Made by a program: the position numbers and the translations under genes. The notes below the pieces were generated by a model. It was not told the origin of the DNA, made no database searches, and saw only the letters and a list, made by a program, of their open reading frames with translations. From Rubellimicrobium thermophilum DSM 16684 (GTDB taxonomy: Bacteria; Pseudomonadota; Alphaproteobacteria; Rhodobacterales; Rhodobacteraceae), in NCBI RefSeq assembly GCF_000442315.1, contig NZ_KE557321.1:1-33523 (forward strand): a stretch of DNA of 33,523 bases, written 5' to 3'. Within the stretch, counting starts at the first letter, position 1, and each line of letters begins with the position of its first letter. Positions 16,216 to 24,796 of this stretch are shown here, one piece after another.

Positions 16216-17477
16216 AAAGGCTATGGCTCGGGCTTTCGGCCCTTGTTCTGGCGGCGGCCTCTGCGCAGGCGGAGCCGGTGCCGGTGCGGATCCTGTGGTA
16301 TTCCGACGGCAACGAAGGCGAAGTCATCAGCGAGCTGCTGGACCGCTTCGAGGCCGCGAACCCCGATATCGACGTGATTCTCGAGAATGTCGCCTTTCAG
16401 GTGATCCAGGAACAGCTGCCGGTCCAGCTGGCGTCCGGCACGGGGCCGGACATCGCGCGGGTCACCAATCTCAAGGCGCAGGCGGAACACTGGCTCGACA
16501 TGCGGCCCTATCTGGCCGATCCGGCCTACTGGGAAGCCAATTTCGGCGACCGGCTCGACTGGATGCGCGAGGATGGCTCGGACGCCATCACGGGCTTCAT
16601 GACCCAGCTCACCATGACCGGCGGCTTCGTCAACCTGACGCTCTTCGAACAGGCCGGTGTCGCCTTGCCCGGTCCCGAGGCCACCTGGGATGAGTGGATC
16701 GAGGCCAGCCGGCAGGTGATGGAAAGCCAGGGCCTGCCTGCGGCCTTTGCCATCGACCGCTCGGGACATCGCATCACCGGTCCGAATCTCTCCTACGGGG
16801 CAAACTACATCGGCCCTGACGGGCTGCCCGCCCCGGTGGACGAAGGCACCATGGCCTTTGTCTCCCGTCTGGTGGAGTGGACGGGGCAGGGGCTGATGCT
16901 GCCCGATACCTGGGTCTCGGCCGCGGGCACCACCTATCGGGCCGCCGCCGACGACTTCGCCAACGGGACGATCCCCTTCTACTATTCCGGCTCCTGGCAG
17001 GTCGCGAACCTGTCGGCCAAGATCGGCGATGCCTTCGACTGGGCCGCGATCGGCTCGCCCTGCGGCACGGTGGGCTGTTCCGGCATGCCGGGCGGGGCAG
17101 GACTGGTGGCGATCCGCTATACCCAGCACCCCGAGGCCGTCGCGCGGGTCATGGATTATCTGGCCTCCGAACCCGTCGTGCGCGAATTCTCGGAACGCAC
17201 GCTGTTCCTTCCGGCCCATGCCGGGATCGTGGCGGCCGGCGATCTCGCCTTCCGGTCTGAGGATCCGAATGTTCCCCCGGCGCTGGAACGCTTCGTGCAG
17301 GCATCGCGGGAAACCCTGCCGGCCGCCAATGCCCTGCCGGCCTGGCAATGGGCCAACACCTATTATGGAGCCCTGGTCACGCGGATCAGCCAGGTGATGG
17401 CCGGCGAGCTGAGCCTCGATCAGGCGCGGGAGCTGATCGATCGCGACATTGCCGATCAGGTCGCCGCGGCGCGCTGA
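16212..17477 (+). CDS. Sugar ABC transporter substrate-binding protein (SBP family 1)
   Basis: A 421-residue periplasmic binding protein. The signal peptide MKRLWLGLSALVLAAASAQA is cleaved after residue 20. The mature protein begins EPVPVRILWYSDGNEGEVIS and has the family 1 pattern LLDRFEAANPDIDVILENVA, LPVQLASGTGPDIARV and GTIPFYYSGSWQVANL. Start and upstream stop overlap (ATGA at 16212), so it is co-translated with the carbohydrate-active protein before it. It feeds the two permeases downstream. An unsaturated or acidic oligosaccharide is the likely ligand, by context. A Cys pair in SPCGTVGCSGMPGG may form a disulfide. Confidence 0.93.
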   Translation: MKRLWLGLSALVLAAASAQAEPVPVRILWYSDGNEGEVISELLDRFEAANPDIDVILENVAFQVIQEQLPVQLASGTGPDIARVTNLKAQAEHWLDMRPYLADPAYWEANFGDRLDWMREDGSDAITGFMTQLTMTGGFVNLTLFEQAGVALPGPEATWDEWIEASRQVMESQGLPAAFAIDRSGHRITGPNLSYGANYIGPDGLPAPVDEGTMAFVSRLVEWTGQGLMLPDTWVSAAGTTYRAAADDFANGTIPFYYSGSWQVANLSAKIGDAFDWAAIGSPCGTVGCSGMPGGAGLVAIRYTQHPEAVARVMDYLASEPVVREFSERTLFLPAHAGIVAAGDLAFRSEDPNVPPALERFVQASRETLPAANALPAWQWANTYYGALVTRISQVMAGELSLDQARELIDRDIADQVAAAR

Positions 17478-17480
17478 GGC

Positions 17481-18491
17481 ATGAAGGGGATCGCGACCCG
17501 ACTGGGACAAATGGCCATGCTGCCATTTGTCCTGGCAGCCCGGGTTCTCGAACCGGTGCTCGCCCTGTGGCAGCGCCGGACCGGCCATGCCGGCATGATT
17601 GCCGTCTTCCTGATCCCGAACATGACGATCTTCGGGATCTTCGTGATCGTCCCCCTGGTGCTCAACCTCCTCTATTCCTTCACCGGCGGGGCCGAGATCC
17701 TGCTGGAACAGCGCCCCTGGGTGGGCATGCAGCAATACGAAAGGCTGCTGGACTGCCAGAACCATCTCCAGCCGATGACCTGCCGCGAGGACCAGTTCTG
17801 GCGCGCCGTGCACAACACGGCCCGCTTCGTCCTCTCCCAGGTGGCGCTCATGGTCACGGTGTCGATGATCACGGCGCTGATCCTCAACCGCCGGATCGCG
17901 GGGCGGGGATTGTGGCGCGCCGTGTTCTTCTTTCCGGTCCTGCTGTCGCCGGTGGTGGTGGGGCTGATCTGGCGCTGGATCCTCCAGCGCGAGGGGCTTC
18001 TCAACCTGATCGTCGTCCGCCTGGGCGGGGATCCGGTGATCTGGCTCAATGACCGCTTCTGGGCCTTCGCGGCGGCCGTCGGGGTCAGCACCTGGGCGCA
18101 TATGGGCTTCTACACCCTGATCCTGCTGGCCGGTCTGCAGGCCATCCCGCGGGACCTCTATGAGGCCGCCGAAATGGATGCGACCCCGCCTTCCCGCGTG
18201 TTCTGGCGCATCACCCTGCCGCTGCTGGGGCCGAATCTCGCCGTCGTCCTGGTCCTGGCGCTGATCCGCGCGGTGCAGATCTTCGACGAGGCCTATGTGC
18301 TCACCGGCGGGGGACCGGGCACCGCGACGATGTTCATGACACAATACATCTACGAAGTCGGCTTCGCCTCGTTCCTGCGCAATCCCGGCCTGGCAGCCGC
18401 GGCCTCGATCCTGATGGGGGGGCTTCTGGTCGTGCTGACGCTCATCCAGCTGGCGCTGTCGCGCCGGGCCGAACGGATGCGGCAGCGATGA
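17481..18491 (+). CDS. Sugar ABC transporter permease (MalF/UgpA type)
   Basis: A 336-residue inner-membrane permease of the CUT1 family. It shows about six hydrophobic helices; the first core helix is IAVFLIPNMTIFGIFVIVPL. The EAA loop is at about residues 228-251 (YEAAEMDATPPSRVFWRITL) and binds the ATPase. A periplasmic segment with two cysteines (DCQNHLQPMTCRED) could form a disulfide. The gene begins three bases after the binding-protein stop and its own stop overlaps the next permease (ATGA at 18488). Confidence 0.94.
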   Translation: MKGIATRLGQMAMLPFVLAARVLEPVLALWQRRTGHAGMIAVFLIPNMTIFGIFVIVPLVLNLLYSFTGGAEILLEQRPWVGMQQYERLLDCQNHLQPMTCREDQFWRAVHNTARFVLSQVALMVTVSMITALILNRRIAGRGLWRAVFFFPVLLSPVVVGLIWRWILQREGLLNLIVVRLGGDPVIWLNDRFWAFAAAVGVSTWAHMGFYTLILLAGLQAIPRDLYEAAEMDATPPSRVFWRITLPLLGPNLAVVLVLALIRAVQIFDEAYVLTGGGPGTATMFMTQYIYEVGFASFLRNPGLAAAASILMGGLLVVLTLIQLALSRRAERMRQR

Positions 18492-19543
18492 CCGGCCTGA
18501 AAACCTTCATCACCCGGCGACGGGGCCATGGCGGCCGGTGGCACTGGACCGATGTCGCCAGCTGGATCTGGCTGATCGGCGGCACCATCCTGATGCTGGG
18601 ACCGGCACTCTGGCTCCTGTCGTCCTCCTTCAAGGATCCGGCGCAACTGGCCGAGTTTCCTCCCACGCTCCTGCCCTATGTGCAGCGGGTCGCCGAAGTC
18701 GAGGGCTTCGACACGCCCCTGCCGCTCTACACCGTTACCCTGCCGGGGGGCGAGACGCGCATCCTGGCCCAGATCCGCCGCCTGGGCGCCAATGCCCAGA
18801 TGGTCGATCCGGCCGATCCTGCCCTGCGCATCAGTGTGCCCATATCCCAGCGTGCCCCCCTGCGGGAGATCGGTCTCGCCACGGCGAACTATACCGATCC
18901 GTTCCTCCATTTCGATTTCTTCACCTATCTGCGCAATTCCGTCTTCGTCACCGTGACGGCTACGCTTCTGACCCTGCTGACCAATTCCATGGCCGCCTTC
19001 GCCCTGTCGAAATACCGTTTCCGCGGGCGCGATGCGGTGATGCTGGTGATCGTCGGCACGCTGATGGTGCCCCTCTCGGTCATCCTCGTGCCGCTCTATT
19101 CGGTGGTCAGCCGGGTGGGGCTGCTCGACAGCCTCTGGGGGGTCATCCTGCCCACCATCGCCACGCCGACCGGTGTCTTCCTGCTTCGGCAATACATGCT
19201 CACCATCCCGGACGAGCTGATCGAGGCGGCGCGGATGGACCATGCCAGCGAATGGCAGATCTACTGGCGCATCGTCCTGCCGCTTTCAGCCCCGGCTCTG
19301 GCGGTGCTGGCGATCTTCTCCGTCGTCTGGCGCTGGAACGACTTCCTCTGGCCGCTGATCGTACTCACCCGGCGCGAGCTCTATACCCTGCAGGTCGGGC
19401 TGAACTCCTATGCGGGCGAGCTGAATGTGCAGTGGCATTACATCCTGGCGATGACCGTCGTCACCATGATCCCGGTGGTCCTGGTCTTCATCCTCCTGCA
19501 ACGCTTCATCACCACCGGCATCGCCGGTGCCGGTCTCAAATAG
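18488..19543 (+). CDS. Sugar ABC transporter permease (MalG/UgpE type) with long periplasmic loop
   Basis: A 351-residue permease, about 70 residues longer than typical MalG-type partners. The extra length lies between the first membrane helix (about 26-48) and the second (about 150): a hydrophilic segment including YTVTLPGGETRILAQIRRLG and ISVPISQRAPLREIGL. Such a domain would project into the periplasm and could contact the binding protein. The EAA loop is at about 246-269 (IEAARMDHASEWQIYWRIVL), and the end RFITTGIAGAGLK is typical. It is coupled to the upstream permease by an ATGA overlap. Confidence 0.94.
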   Translation: MTGLKTFITRRRGHGGRWHWTDVASWIWLIGGTILMLGPALWLLSSSFKDPAQLAEFPPTLLPYVQRVAEVEGFDTPLPLYTVTLPGGETRILAQIRRLGANAQMVDPADPALRISVPISQRAPLREIGLATANYTDPFLHFDFFTYLRNSVFVTVTATLLTLLTNSMAAFALSKYRFRGRDAVMLVIVGTLMVPLSVILVPLYSVVSRVGLLDSLWGVILPTIATPTGVFLLRQYMLTIPDELIEAARMDHASEWQIYWRIVLPLSAPALAVLAIFSVVWRWNDFLWPLIVLTRRELYTLQVGLNSYAGELNVQWHYILAMTVVTMIPVVLVFILLQRFITTGIAGAGLK

Positions 19544-19552
19544 GGGGCGCCG

Positions 19553-20599
19553 ATGGGCAGCATCGCCTTGCGCGGCATCTGCAAGAGCTTCGGCGGCATC
19601 GAGGTCATCCATGGCATCGATCTCGAGATCGCCAACGGCGAGCTGGTCGTCTTCGTCGGCCCCTCGGGCTGCGGCAAATCCACGCTCCTGCGGCTGATTG
19701 CCGGGCTCGAACGGCCGAGCTCGGGCCTCATCGAGATCGACGGGCGCGACGTGACGCGCCTGGGGGCGGCCGACCGGGGCCTGGCGATGGTGTTCCAGTC
19801 CTATGCCCTCTATCCCCACATGACGGTGCGGCAGAACCTGTCCTTCGGGCTCGAGAATCTCCGCATGCCGAAGGCCGAGATCGCCGCGCGGGTCGCCGAG
19901 GCGGCGCGGATGCTCGCGATCGGGGATCTGCTGGAGCGCCGGCCGGCCCAGCTCTCGGGCGGCCAGCGCCAGAGGGTGGCCATCGGGCGGGCGATCGTGC
20001 GCAACCCCACGGCCTTCCTGCTTGATGAACCGCTGTCGAATCTCGATGCGGAATTGCGCGGCACGATGCGCGCGGAACTGGCAGCCCTGCATGACAGGCT
20101 GGGGGCGACGATGATCTATGTCACCCATGATCAGATCGAGGCGATGACGCTGGCCGACCGCATCGTCGTCCTGCGCAGGGGCCGGATCGAACAGGTCGAT
20201 ACGCCGCTGAATCTCTACAATCGCCCGGCCAATCTCTTCGTGGCCGGGTTCATCGGCTCTCCGGCGATGAACCTGTTCCGGACAGAGGCGCGGGGCGGGC
20301 GCGCGGTTCTGCCCGGGGGGATCGATCTGCCGGTCCCGGCCGACGGGCCTGTCGTCCTGGGCATCCGGCCGCAGCACCTGCACCCGGCGGGCCCGGATGA
20401 AGCCGGAATCCCGGCCGAGCTGCGGCTGGTCGAGGCGCTGGGCGCCGAAACCGTGCTGCATGGCATCACCGACAGCGGCGAGCCCCTGGTCGCGGTGATC
20501 GACGGGCAACCTGCCGTGACGCGCGGCCAGCGGCTCCGCCTCGCCTTCGATCCGGCCGACATGCATCTCTTCGATGCCGGAGGGCGGCGGATCGGCTGA
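19553..20599 (+). CDS. Sugar ABC transporter ATP-binding protein (MalK/UgpC type)
   Basis: A 348-residue ATPase. Walker A is GPSGCGKST (36-44), Q-loop VFQSYALYPHM, signature [15 protein letters not shown] (134-148), Walker B AFLLDEPLSNLDA and switch His192 (VTHDQIEAMTLADRI). The C-terminal 110 residues form an OB-type regulatory domain (VVLGIRPQHLHPAG, LRLVEALGAETVLHGI), the usual arrangement for MalK-like subunits. It closes the uronide operon, 9 bases after the second permease. MalK subunits of this class sometimes serve several sugar importers; a second complete set with its own ATPase follows in this window. Confidence 0.95.
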   Translation: MGSIALRGICKSFGGIEVIHGIDLEIANGELVVFVGPSGCGKSTLLRLIAGLERPSSGLIEIDGRDVTRLGAADRGLAMVFQSYALYPHMTVRQNLSFGLENLRMPKAEIAARVAEAARMLAIGDLLERRPAQLSGGQRQRVAIGRAIVRNPTAFLLDEPLSNLDAELRGTMRAELAALHDRLGATMIYVTHDQIEAMTLADRIVVLRRGRIEQVDTPLNLYNRPANLFVAGFIGSPAMNLFRTEARGGRAVLPGGIDLPVPADGPVVLGIRPQHLHPAGPDEAGIPAELRLVEALGAETVLHGITDSGEPLVAVIDGQPAVTRGQRLRLAFDPADMHLFDAGGRRIG

Positions 20600-20647
20600 C
20601 GGGATGCGCCCCCCCGGGGTGCGGATCCGGCAGGCATGCGGATCGCC

Positions 20648-20714
20648 GCCCGCGCCGGAGGGGGACGGCGAACAGCCTGCGGAGGGCCGATCCGGGGGGC
20701 GCTCCGGCGCGGGC
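20648..20714. terminator. Inverted repeat between converging operons
   Basis: GCCCGCGCCGGAG (20648-20660) is exactly complementary to CTCCGGCGCGGGC (20702-20714), a 13-bp GC stem around a 41-base loop. It lies between the ATPase gene (plus, ends 20599) and the oxidoreductase (minus, ends 20721), so it may stop or slow transcription from both sides. There is no T-run, so intrinsic termination is unproven. Confidence 0.45.
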
Positions 20715-20720
20715 CCGGCC

Positions 20721-21841
20721 CTAGCGCGTCACCCACTGACCTCCGGCGGCCGAGGATCGCTGACAGGCCGAGATGAACCACATGCCATCAAGGCCGTCGG
20801 CGATTCCCGGCAGAAGCGCCCCGTCCCCCGTCCCCGCGATCAGGTCGGCGGCATCGGCATAGAGGGTGGCAAAGGCCTCGAGATAGCCTTCGGGATGGCC
20901 GGGGGGGATGCGGGTGAACTGCGCGGAGCTGCCGCCGAGCCCCGCCCCTCCGCGCGTCAGGATGCGCTTCGGCTCTCCGAAGGGGGCGAAGGTCATGACA
21001 TTCGGGTTCTCCTGGCCCCATTCGAGGCCCCCCTTCGTGCCATAGACGCGCAGGCGCAGGCCGTTCTCGTTGCCCGGCGCCACCTGCGAGGCCCACAGCA
21101 TCCCCCGCGCCCCCCTCTCGAGACGCAGCAGCACATGGGCGTTGTCGTCCACGCGCCGCCCCGGACCGAAGCTCTGCAGGTCGGCAAGCAGGGCCTCTGT
21201 CCGCAGGCCGGTGACGAAGGACAGCAGGTTGAAGGCATGGGTGCCGATATCGCCCAGCGCGCCGGCGCCCGCCTGGGCGGGATCGGTGCGCCAGGCGGCC
21301 TGCTTGTTGCCCGTGGCCTCGACGCTTTCGGTCAGCCAGTCCTGAGCATATTCGGCCTGCACGAGGCGGATTTCGCCCAGCTCGCCCGCGGCGATCATCG
21401 CCCGGGCCTGCCGGATCAGCGGATAGCCCGTGTAGTTGTGGGTGAGAACGAAGCGAGCCGAGGCCTCGCGGGCGGCGGCGGCGATGGCGTCGGCCTGATC
21501 GGATGTGGCGGCCAGGGGCTTGTCGCAGATGACATGGATGCCCGCCTTCAGGAAGGCGATGGCGGGACCGGCATGCATGTGGTTGGGGGTGACGATGGCG
21601 ACCGCATCGATGCCGTCCTCGCGCGCGGCCTCGGCGCGGGCCATCTCTTCCCAGGAGGCATAGGCGCGGTCGGGCGCGATGCCCAGATCGGCGGCCGAAG
21701 CGCGGGCGCGTTCGGGGTCCGAGGACAGGGCCCCCGCGACCACTTCCCAGCGGTCGTCGATGCGGCTGGCGATGCGGTGGACGGCGCCGATGAAGGCCCC
21801 CCGCCCCCGCCGACCATGCCGAGCCTGAGCCGTCTTGCCAT
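20721..21841 (-). CDS. Gfo/Idh/MocA-family oxidoreductase, frameshifted in the nucleotide-binding loop
   Basis: The best start is ATG at 21841, preceded by GGGAGAG, giving MARRLRLGMVGGGG. The Rossmann loop then breaks in a C6 run on the plus strand (21797-21802); seven would continue as GGGGGAFIGAVHRIASRIDD, the usual sequence, and yield 373 residues. The rest is intact: VTPNHMHAGPAIAFLKAGIH, catalytic Lys in ICDKPLAAT, and DIGTHAFNLLSFVTGL with the catalytic His. These enzymes oxidise or reduce a sugar hydroxyl with NAD(P). It is the last gene of a minus-strand operon with a LacI regulator, a TIM-barrel isomerase and a methyltransferase. A keto-sugar pathway is inferred, not shown. Confidence 0.9.
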
Positions 21842-21879
21842 GCGTTGCTCTCCCTTCGGTCTGGGTTTTCGGATGATGG

Positions 21880-22564
21880 TCACGATGTCGTTCCGGCCGG
21901 ACCGGCCGGGTTGAAGGTGCCTGGAGGCAGGGCACAGCCGCCTGCGCGTCGGAAGACCGCCCACTGGAAGATCTGCATGGCGCCTGAGGGGCTGCGGTGC
22001 CCTTCCCGCCAGGCGGCCTGCAGCGACCAGAGGGGGCCGAGCTCGCACGCCAGACCGTCCGCGTCCCAGCGCTGCACGGGCAGACCGCTGCAGCGCTCCG
22101 GTCCCTCCGGGGCGAAGGTGGCGAGGATGATGCCGGATCCCGGTCCGGTGGCGTCCGTCATGGCCCGGCGATAGGCGGCGCGATCCTCCGGCGCGGTGAG
22201 GAAGTGGAACAGCGCACGATCATGCCAGATCGTCCAGATGCGGTCGGGCTGCCAGCGCGTCACATCGGCGGCGATCCAGCGCAGCCCCGCCGCCCGGGGG
22301 CCGAGTCGCCTGCGCGCCTCCTCCAGCGCCGAGGGGGGCGATGTCGAGCACCGCCAGATCCGTCCAGCCCCCGTTCGAGAAGGACATCCACCAGCCTGGC
22401 CCGCCCCCGCCCGCATCGATGAGCGAATCGCCCGGCCCCGCCCCGAGATGGTCGAGCGCGCGCAGCGACGCCTCGGGCCGGGCCTGATACCAGCTCGTGC
22501 TCTCCGCGGCCCGTTGCCGGTGGATCCGGTCCCAGTGCTCCTGCCGCGGCGTCCCCCCGGTCAT
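21880..22564 (-). pseudogene. Class I SAM-dependent methyltransferase, three homopolymer frameshifts
   Basis: Starting at 22564 the protein begins MTGGTPRQEHWDRIHRQRAA then ESTSWYQARPEASLRALDHL, as in small methyltransferases with the HWDxxY start. The SAM-binding loop reads LIDAGGG, then shifts near 22400-22412 to ARLVDVLLERG, shifts back at a C5 run (22368-22372) for GWTDLAVLDIAP, and shifts again at a G6 run (22333-22338) to SALEEARRRLGPRAAGL and WTIWHDRALFHFLTAPEDR. Correcting the three runs by one base each gives 227 residues. The start is one base after the isomerase stop. A methyltransferase is unexpected in a sugar operon; the substrate is unknown. Confidence 0.8.
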
Positions 22565-22565
22565 C

Positions 22566-23621
22566 TCACAGGCCGAGCATGGCGCGGATCGCGGCCTCGT
22601 CGCGCTGGCCGGCTGCGAAATCGTCGAAGGCCCGCTTCGCCCGTTCGATCAGATGCGATTCGATGAAGGGGGCGCCTTCGGCCGCACCCTGTTCGGGCGA
22701 TTTGAGGCAGCATTCCCATTCGAGCACCGCCCAACCGTCATAGCCGTATTGCGTGAGCTTCGAGAAGACTGCCCCGAAATCCACCTGCCCGTCCCCCAGC
22801 GAGCGGAAGCGGCCGGCGCGCCGGACCCAGGGCTGATAGCCCGAATAGACGCCCTGCCGTCCGTCCGGGTTCAGCTCGGCGTCCTTGACATGGAAGGAGG
22901 TGATCCGCTCGTGGTAGATGTCGATGAAGGCCAGGTAATCCAGGGCCTGCAGCACGAAATGCGACGGATCGTAGTTGATCGTCGCGGCGACATGGCCGCC
23001 CACGGCATCGAGGAACATCTCGAAGGTGGCCCCGTCGAAGAGATCCTCGCCCGGATGCAGCTCATAGCCGTAGCTGACCCCCGCCTCGGCAAAGGCGTCG
23101 AGGATCGGCGTCCAGCGGCGCCCGAGCTCGGCGAAGGCCTCGTCGATCAGGCCCTCGGGGCGCTGCGGCCAGGGATAGAGATAGGGCCAGGCCAGCGCGC
23201 CGGAGAAGCCCACATGGCGGTCGAGCCCCATCCGTCGCGAGGCCTGCGCGGCCTTGGTCACCTGATCGGTCGCCCAGTCCTGCCGGGCCTTCGGATTGCC
23301 ATGGACGGCGGCGGGGGCAAAGGCGTCAAAGGCGCGGTCATAGGCGGGGTTGACGGCCACGAGCTGGCCCTGGAGATGGGTCGAGAGCTCGGTCACCTCG
23401 ACCCCGGCCTCGCGGCAGAGGCCCAGCACCTCGTCGCAGTAGTCCTGGCTTTCGGCAGCGCGGTCGAGGTCGAACAGGCGGCGGTCCCAGGTCGGGATCT
23501 GGACACCCTTGTAGCCCAGCGAGGCCGCCCATCCGGCCATTCCCTTCAGGCTGTCATAGGGGGCGGCATCCCCGGCGAACTGGGCCAGGAAGATGGCCGG
23601 TCCCTTGATCTGCGTCGTCAT
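22566..23621 (-). CDS. Sugar phosphate isomerase/epimerase-like TIM-barrel protein
   Basis: A 351-residue xylose-isomerase-like (AP endonuclease 2 superfamily) protein. Metal-site motifs are GYELHPGEDL, INYDPSHFVLQALDYL, SFHVKDAEL and WAVLEWECC. Starting MTTQIKGPAIFLAQFAGD, it is longer than the roughly 250-300-residue basic fold. Members paired with Gfo/Idh oxidoreductases often isomerise, epimerise or cleave keto-sugars. The start overlaps the LacI stop (ATGA at 23618-23621), and the methyltransferase follows after one base. It is intact, unlike the genes on either side. Confidence 0.88.
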   Translation of the reverse strand: MTTQIKGPAIFLAQFAGDAAPYDSLKGMAGWAASLGYKGVQIPTWDRRLFDLDRAAESQDYCDEVLGLCREAGVEVTELSTHLQGQLVAVNPAYDRAFDAFAPAAVHGNPKARQDWATDQVTKAAQASRRMGLDRHVGFSGALAWPYLYPWPQRPEGLIDEAFAELGRRWTPILDAFAEAGVSYGYELHPGEDLFDGATFEMFLDAVGGHVAATINYDPSHFVLQALDYLAFIDIYHERITSFHVKDAELNPDGRQGVYSGYQPWVRRAGRFRSLGDGQVDFGAVFSKLTQYGYDGWAVLEWECCLKSPEQGAAEGAPFIESHLIERAKRAFDDFAAGQRDEAAIRAMLGL

Positions 23622-24669
23622 GTGCGGGGCTCTCCTTGGTCTTGCAGCTCATCGTCCGCCGGAACCTCGAGATCCTGGAGCGGCGGCGCATCGGGCTCTG
23701 TTATGGCACGGATCGCCGCGCGGGCCAGCACCGTTCCCGCCCGTTCGACATCCTCGCGCAGCACGATGAGGTCGCGGCGGAACAGGGACAGGAAGGGGAT
23801 GGCTTCCTTGGCGACGATATCGGCATCGCGCCCCAGCAGCAGGCCGCGCGCCTCGAGCGCGGCGACCGCGGCCATGCCCCCGGCCGACGAGGCGGAGACG
23901 AGGCCGTCCGCCCCCCGCGCGAAGGCCCGCTCGAGAGCGGCCTGCACCTCGGCGCCGGGACTGTCGGAGGTGATCCCGCGCAGCAGGCGCAGGCTGATGC
24001 CCGGATCGGCGGCCGCTGCAGCCTCGGCGGCAGCGGTGGCGCCCCTGACGAAGGCGCGGGCATAGGTCTGTTCGAGCGGCGGGGCCAGCAGGGCGATCCG
24101 CTTCCGCCCGCGGGCCAGAAGGCGGCGCACGGCCAGCGCGCCGAAGGCCTCGTTGTCGTAATCCGCCCAGGGATGGCGGTCGGACCAGATCGTGCGCCCA
24201 TGGGTGGCGAAGGGAAAGCCTCGCTCCATCAGCCAGGCGACGCGCGGATCGCGCGGGCGCGTCTGGTTGAAGATCACCGCATCGGCCAGGCCGTTCTCGA
24301 CGATGTGGCGGATCGGGCGCAGCGGATCCTCGCCGCGCAGCACGGGCGTCATGTTCAGATGATAGGGCGTGCCGCGCAGCCCCGCAGCGAGCGAGACGAT
24401 GAGCTGGGCGGTGTTGTTCATCACGCTCTGTTCGGTCCCGATGACCAGGGCGATGACCTGCGTGCGCCCGGTGCGCAGCCGCAGGCCGGCGCGATTGGGG
24501 ACATAGCCCATCTCGGCGGCGACGCGCCGCACCAGCGCCTTGGTGTCGGGCCGCAGGTCGGGGGCATCGGCCAGGGCCCGGCTGACCGTGGCGACGGCCA
24601 GTCCGGTCGCCTGGGCAAGCGTCTTGAGCGTCGGCCGCGCGGGTGCCGCATTCCGCCCGTCCCCGGCAT
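23618..24669 (-). CDS. LacI-family transcriptional regulator, start displaced by a frameshift
   Basis: From about 24655 down to 23618 one frame encodes a complete LacI protein: RPTLKTLAQATGLAVATVSR (helix-turn-helix), RRVAAEMGYVPNRAGLRLRT (hinge) and the sugar-binding core with DAVIFNQTRPRDPRV, ADYDNEAFGALAVRRLL and GADGLVSASSAGGMAA. This frame has no upstream start codon. The nearby ATG at 24669, after a G-rich ribosome site, is out of frame by one; a fifth C in the C4 run at 24661-24664 would give MPGDGRNAAPARPTLKTLAQ and a 350-residue protein. If the ATG at 24532 were used, the DNA-binding domain would be lost. It diverges from the sugar importer and probably represses both directions. Confidence 0.88.
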
Positions 24670-24690
24670 GTCTCCCCCCCCAGAAATCTG

Positions 24691-24734
24691 TTGCGCGCAG
24701 CGCCTGAATCGTTATAGCTCTAAATCGTTATAGC
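24691..24734. promoter_or_regulatory. Tandem AATCGTTATAGC repeats, probable LacI operators
   Basis: AATCGTTATAGC occurs twice, at 24707-24718 and 24723-24734, 16 bp apart, in the gap between the LacI gene and the divergent importer. Each contains the ATCGTTAT core with CG near its centre, as expected of LacI-family half-sites. A weak plus-strand promoter, TTGCGC (24691-24696) with TATAGC (24713-24718), would overlap the first copy. Confidence 0.55.
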
Positions 24735-24796
24735 CCGGTCGCAGGGCGGACGCCAGAGAAAACCGCAGGCAAATCAAAGCGGGGGAGGAGAGAATC

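Noticed and set aside
16221..18344. 707-residue open frame on the minus strand
   Set aside because: It is antisense to the sugar-binding protein and first permease and has no domain signature.
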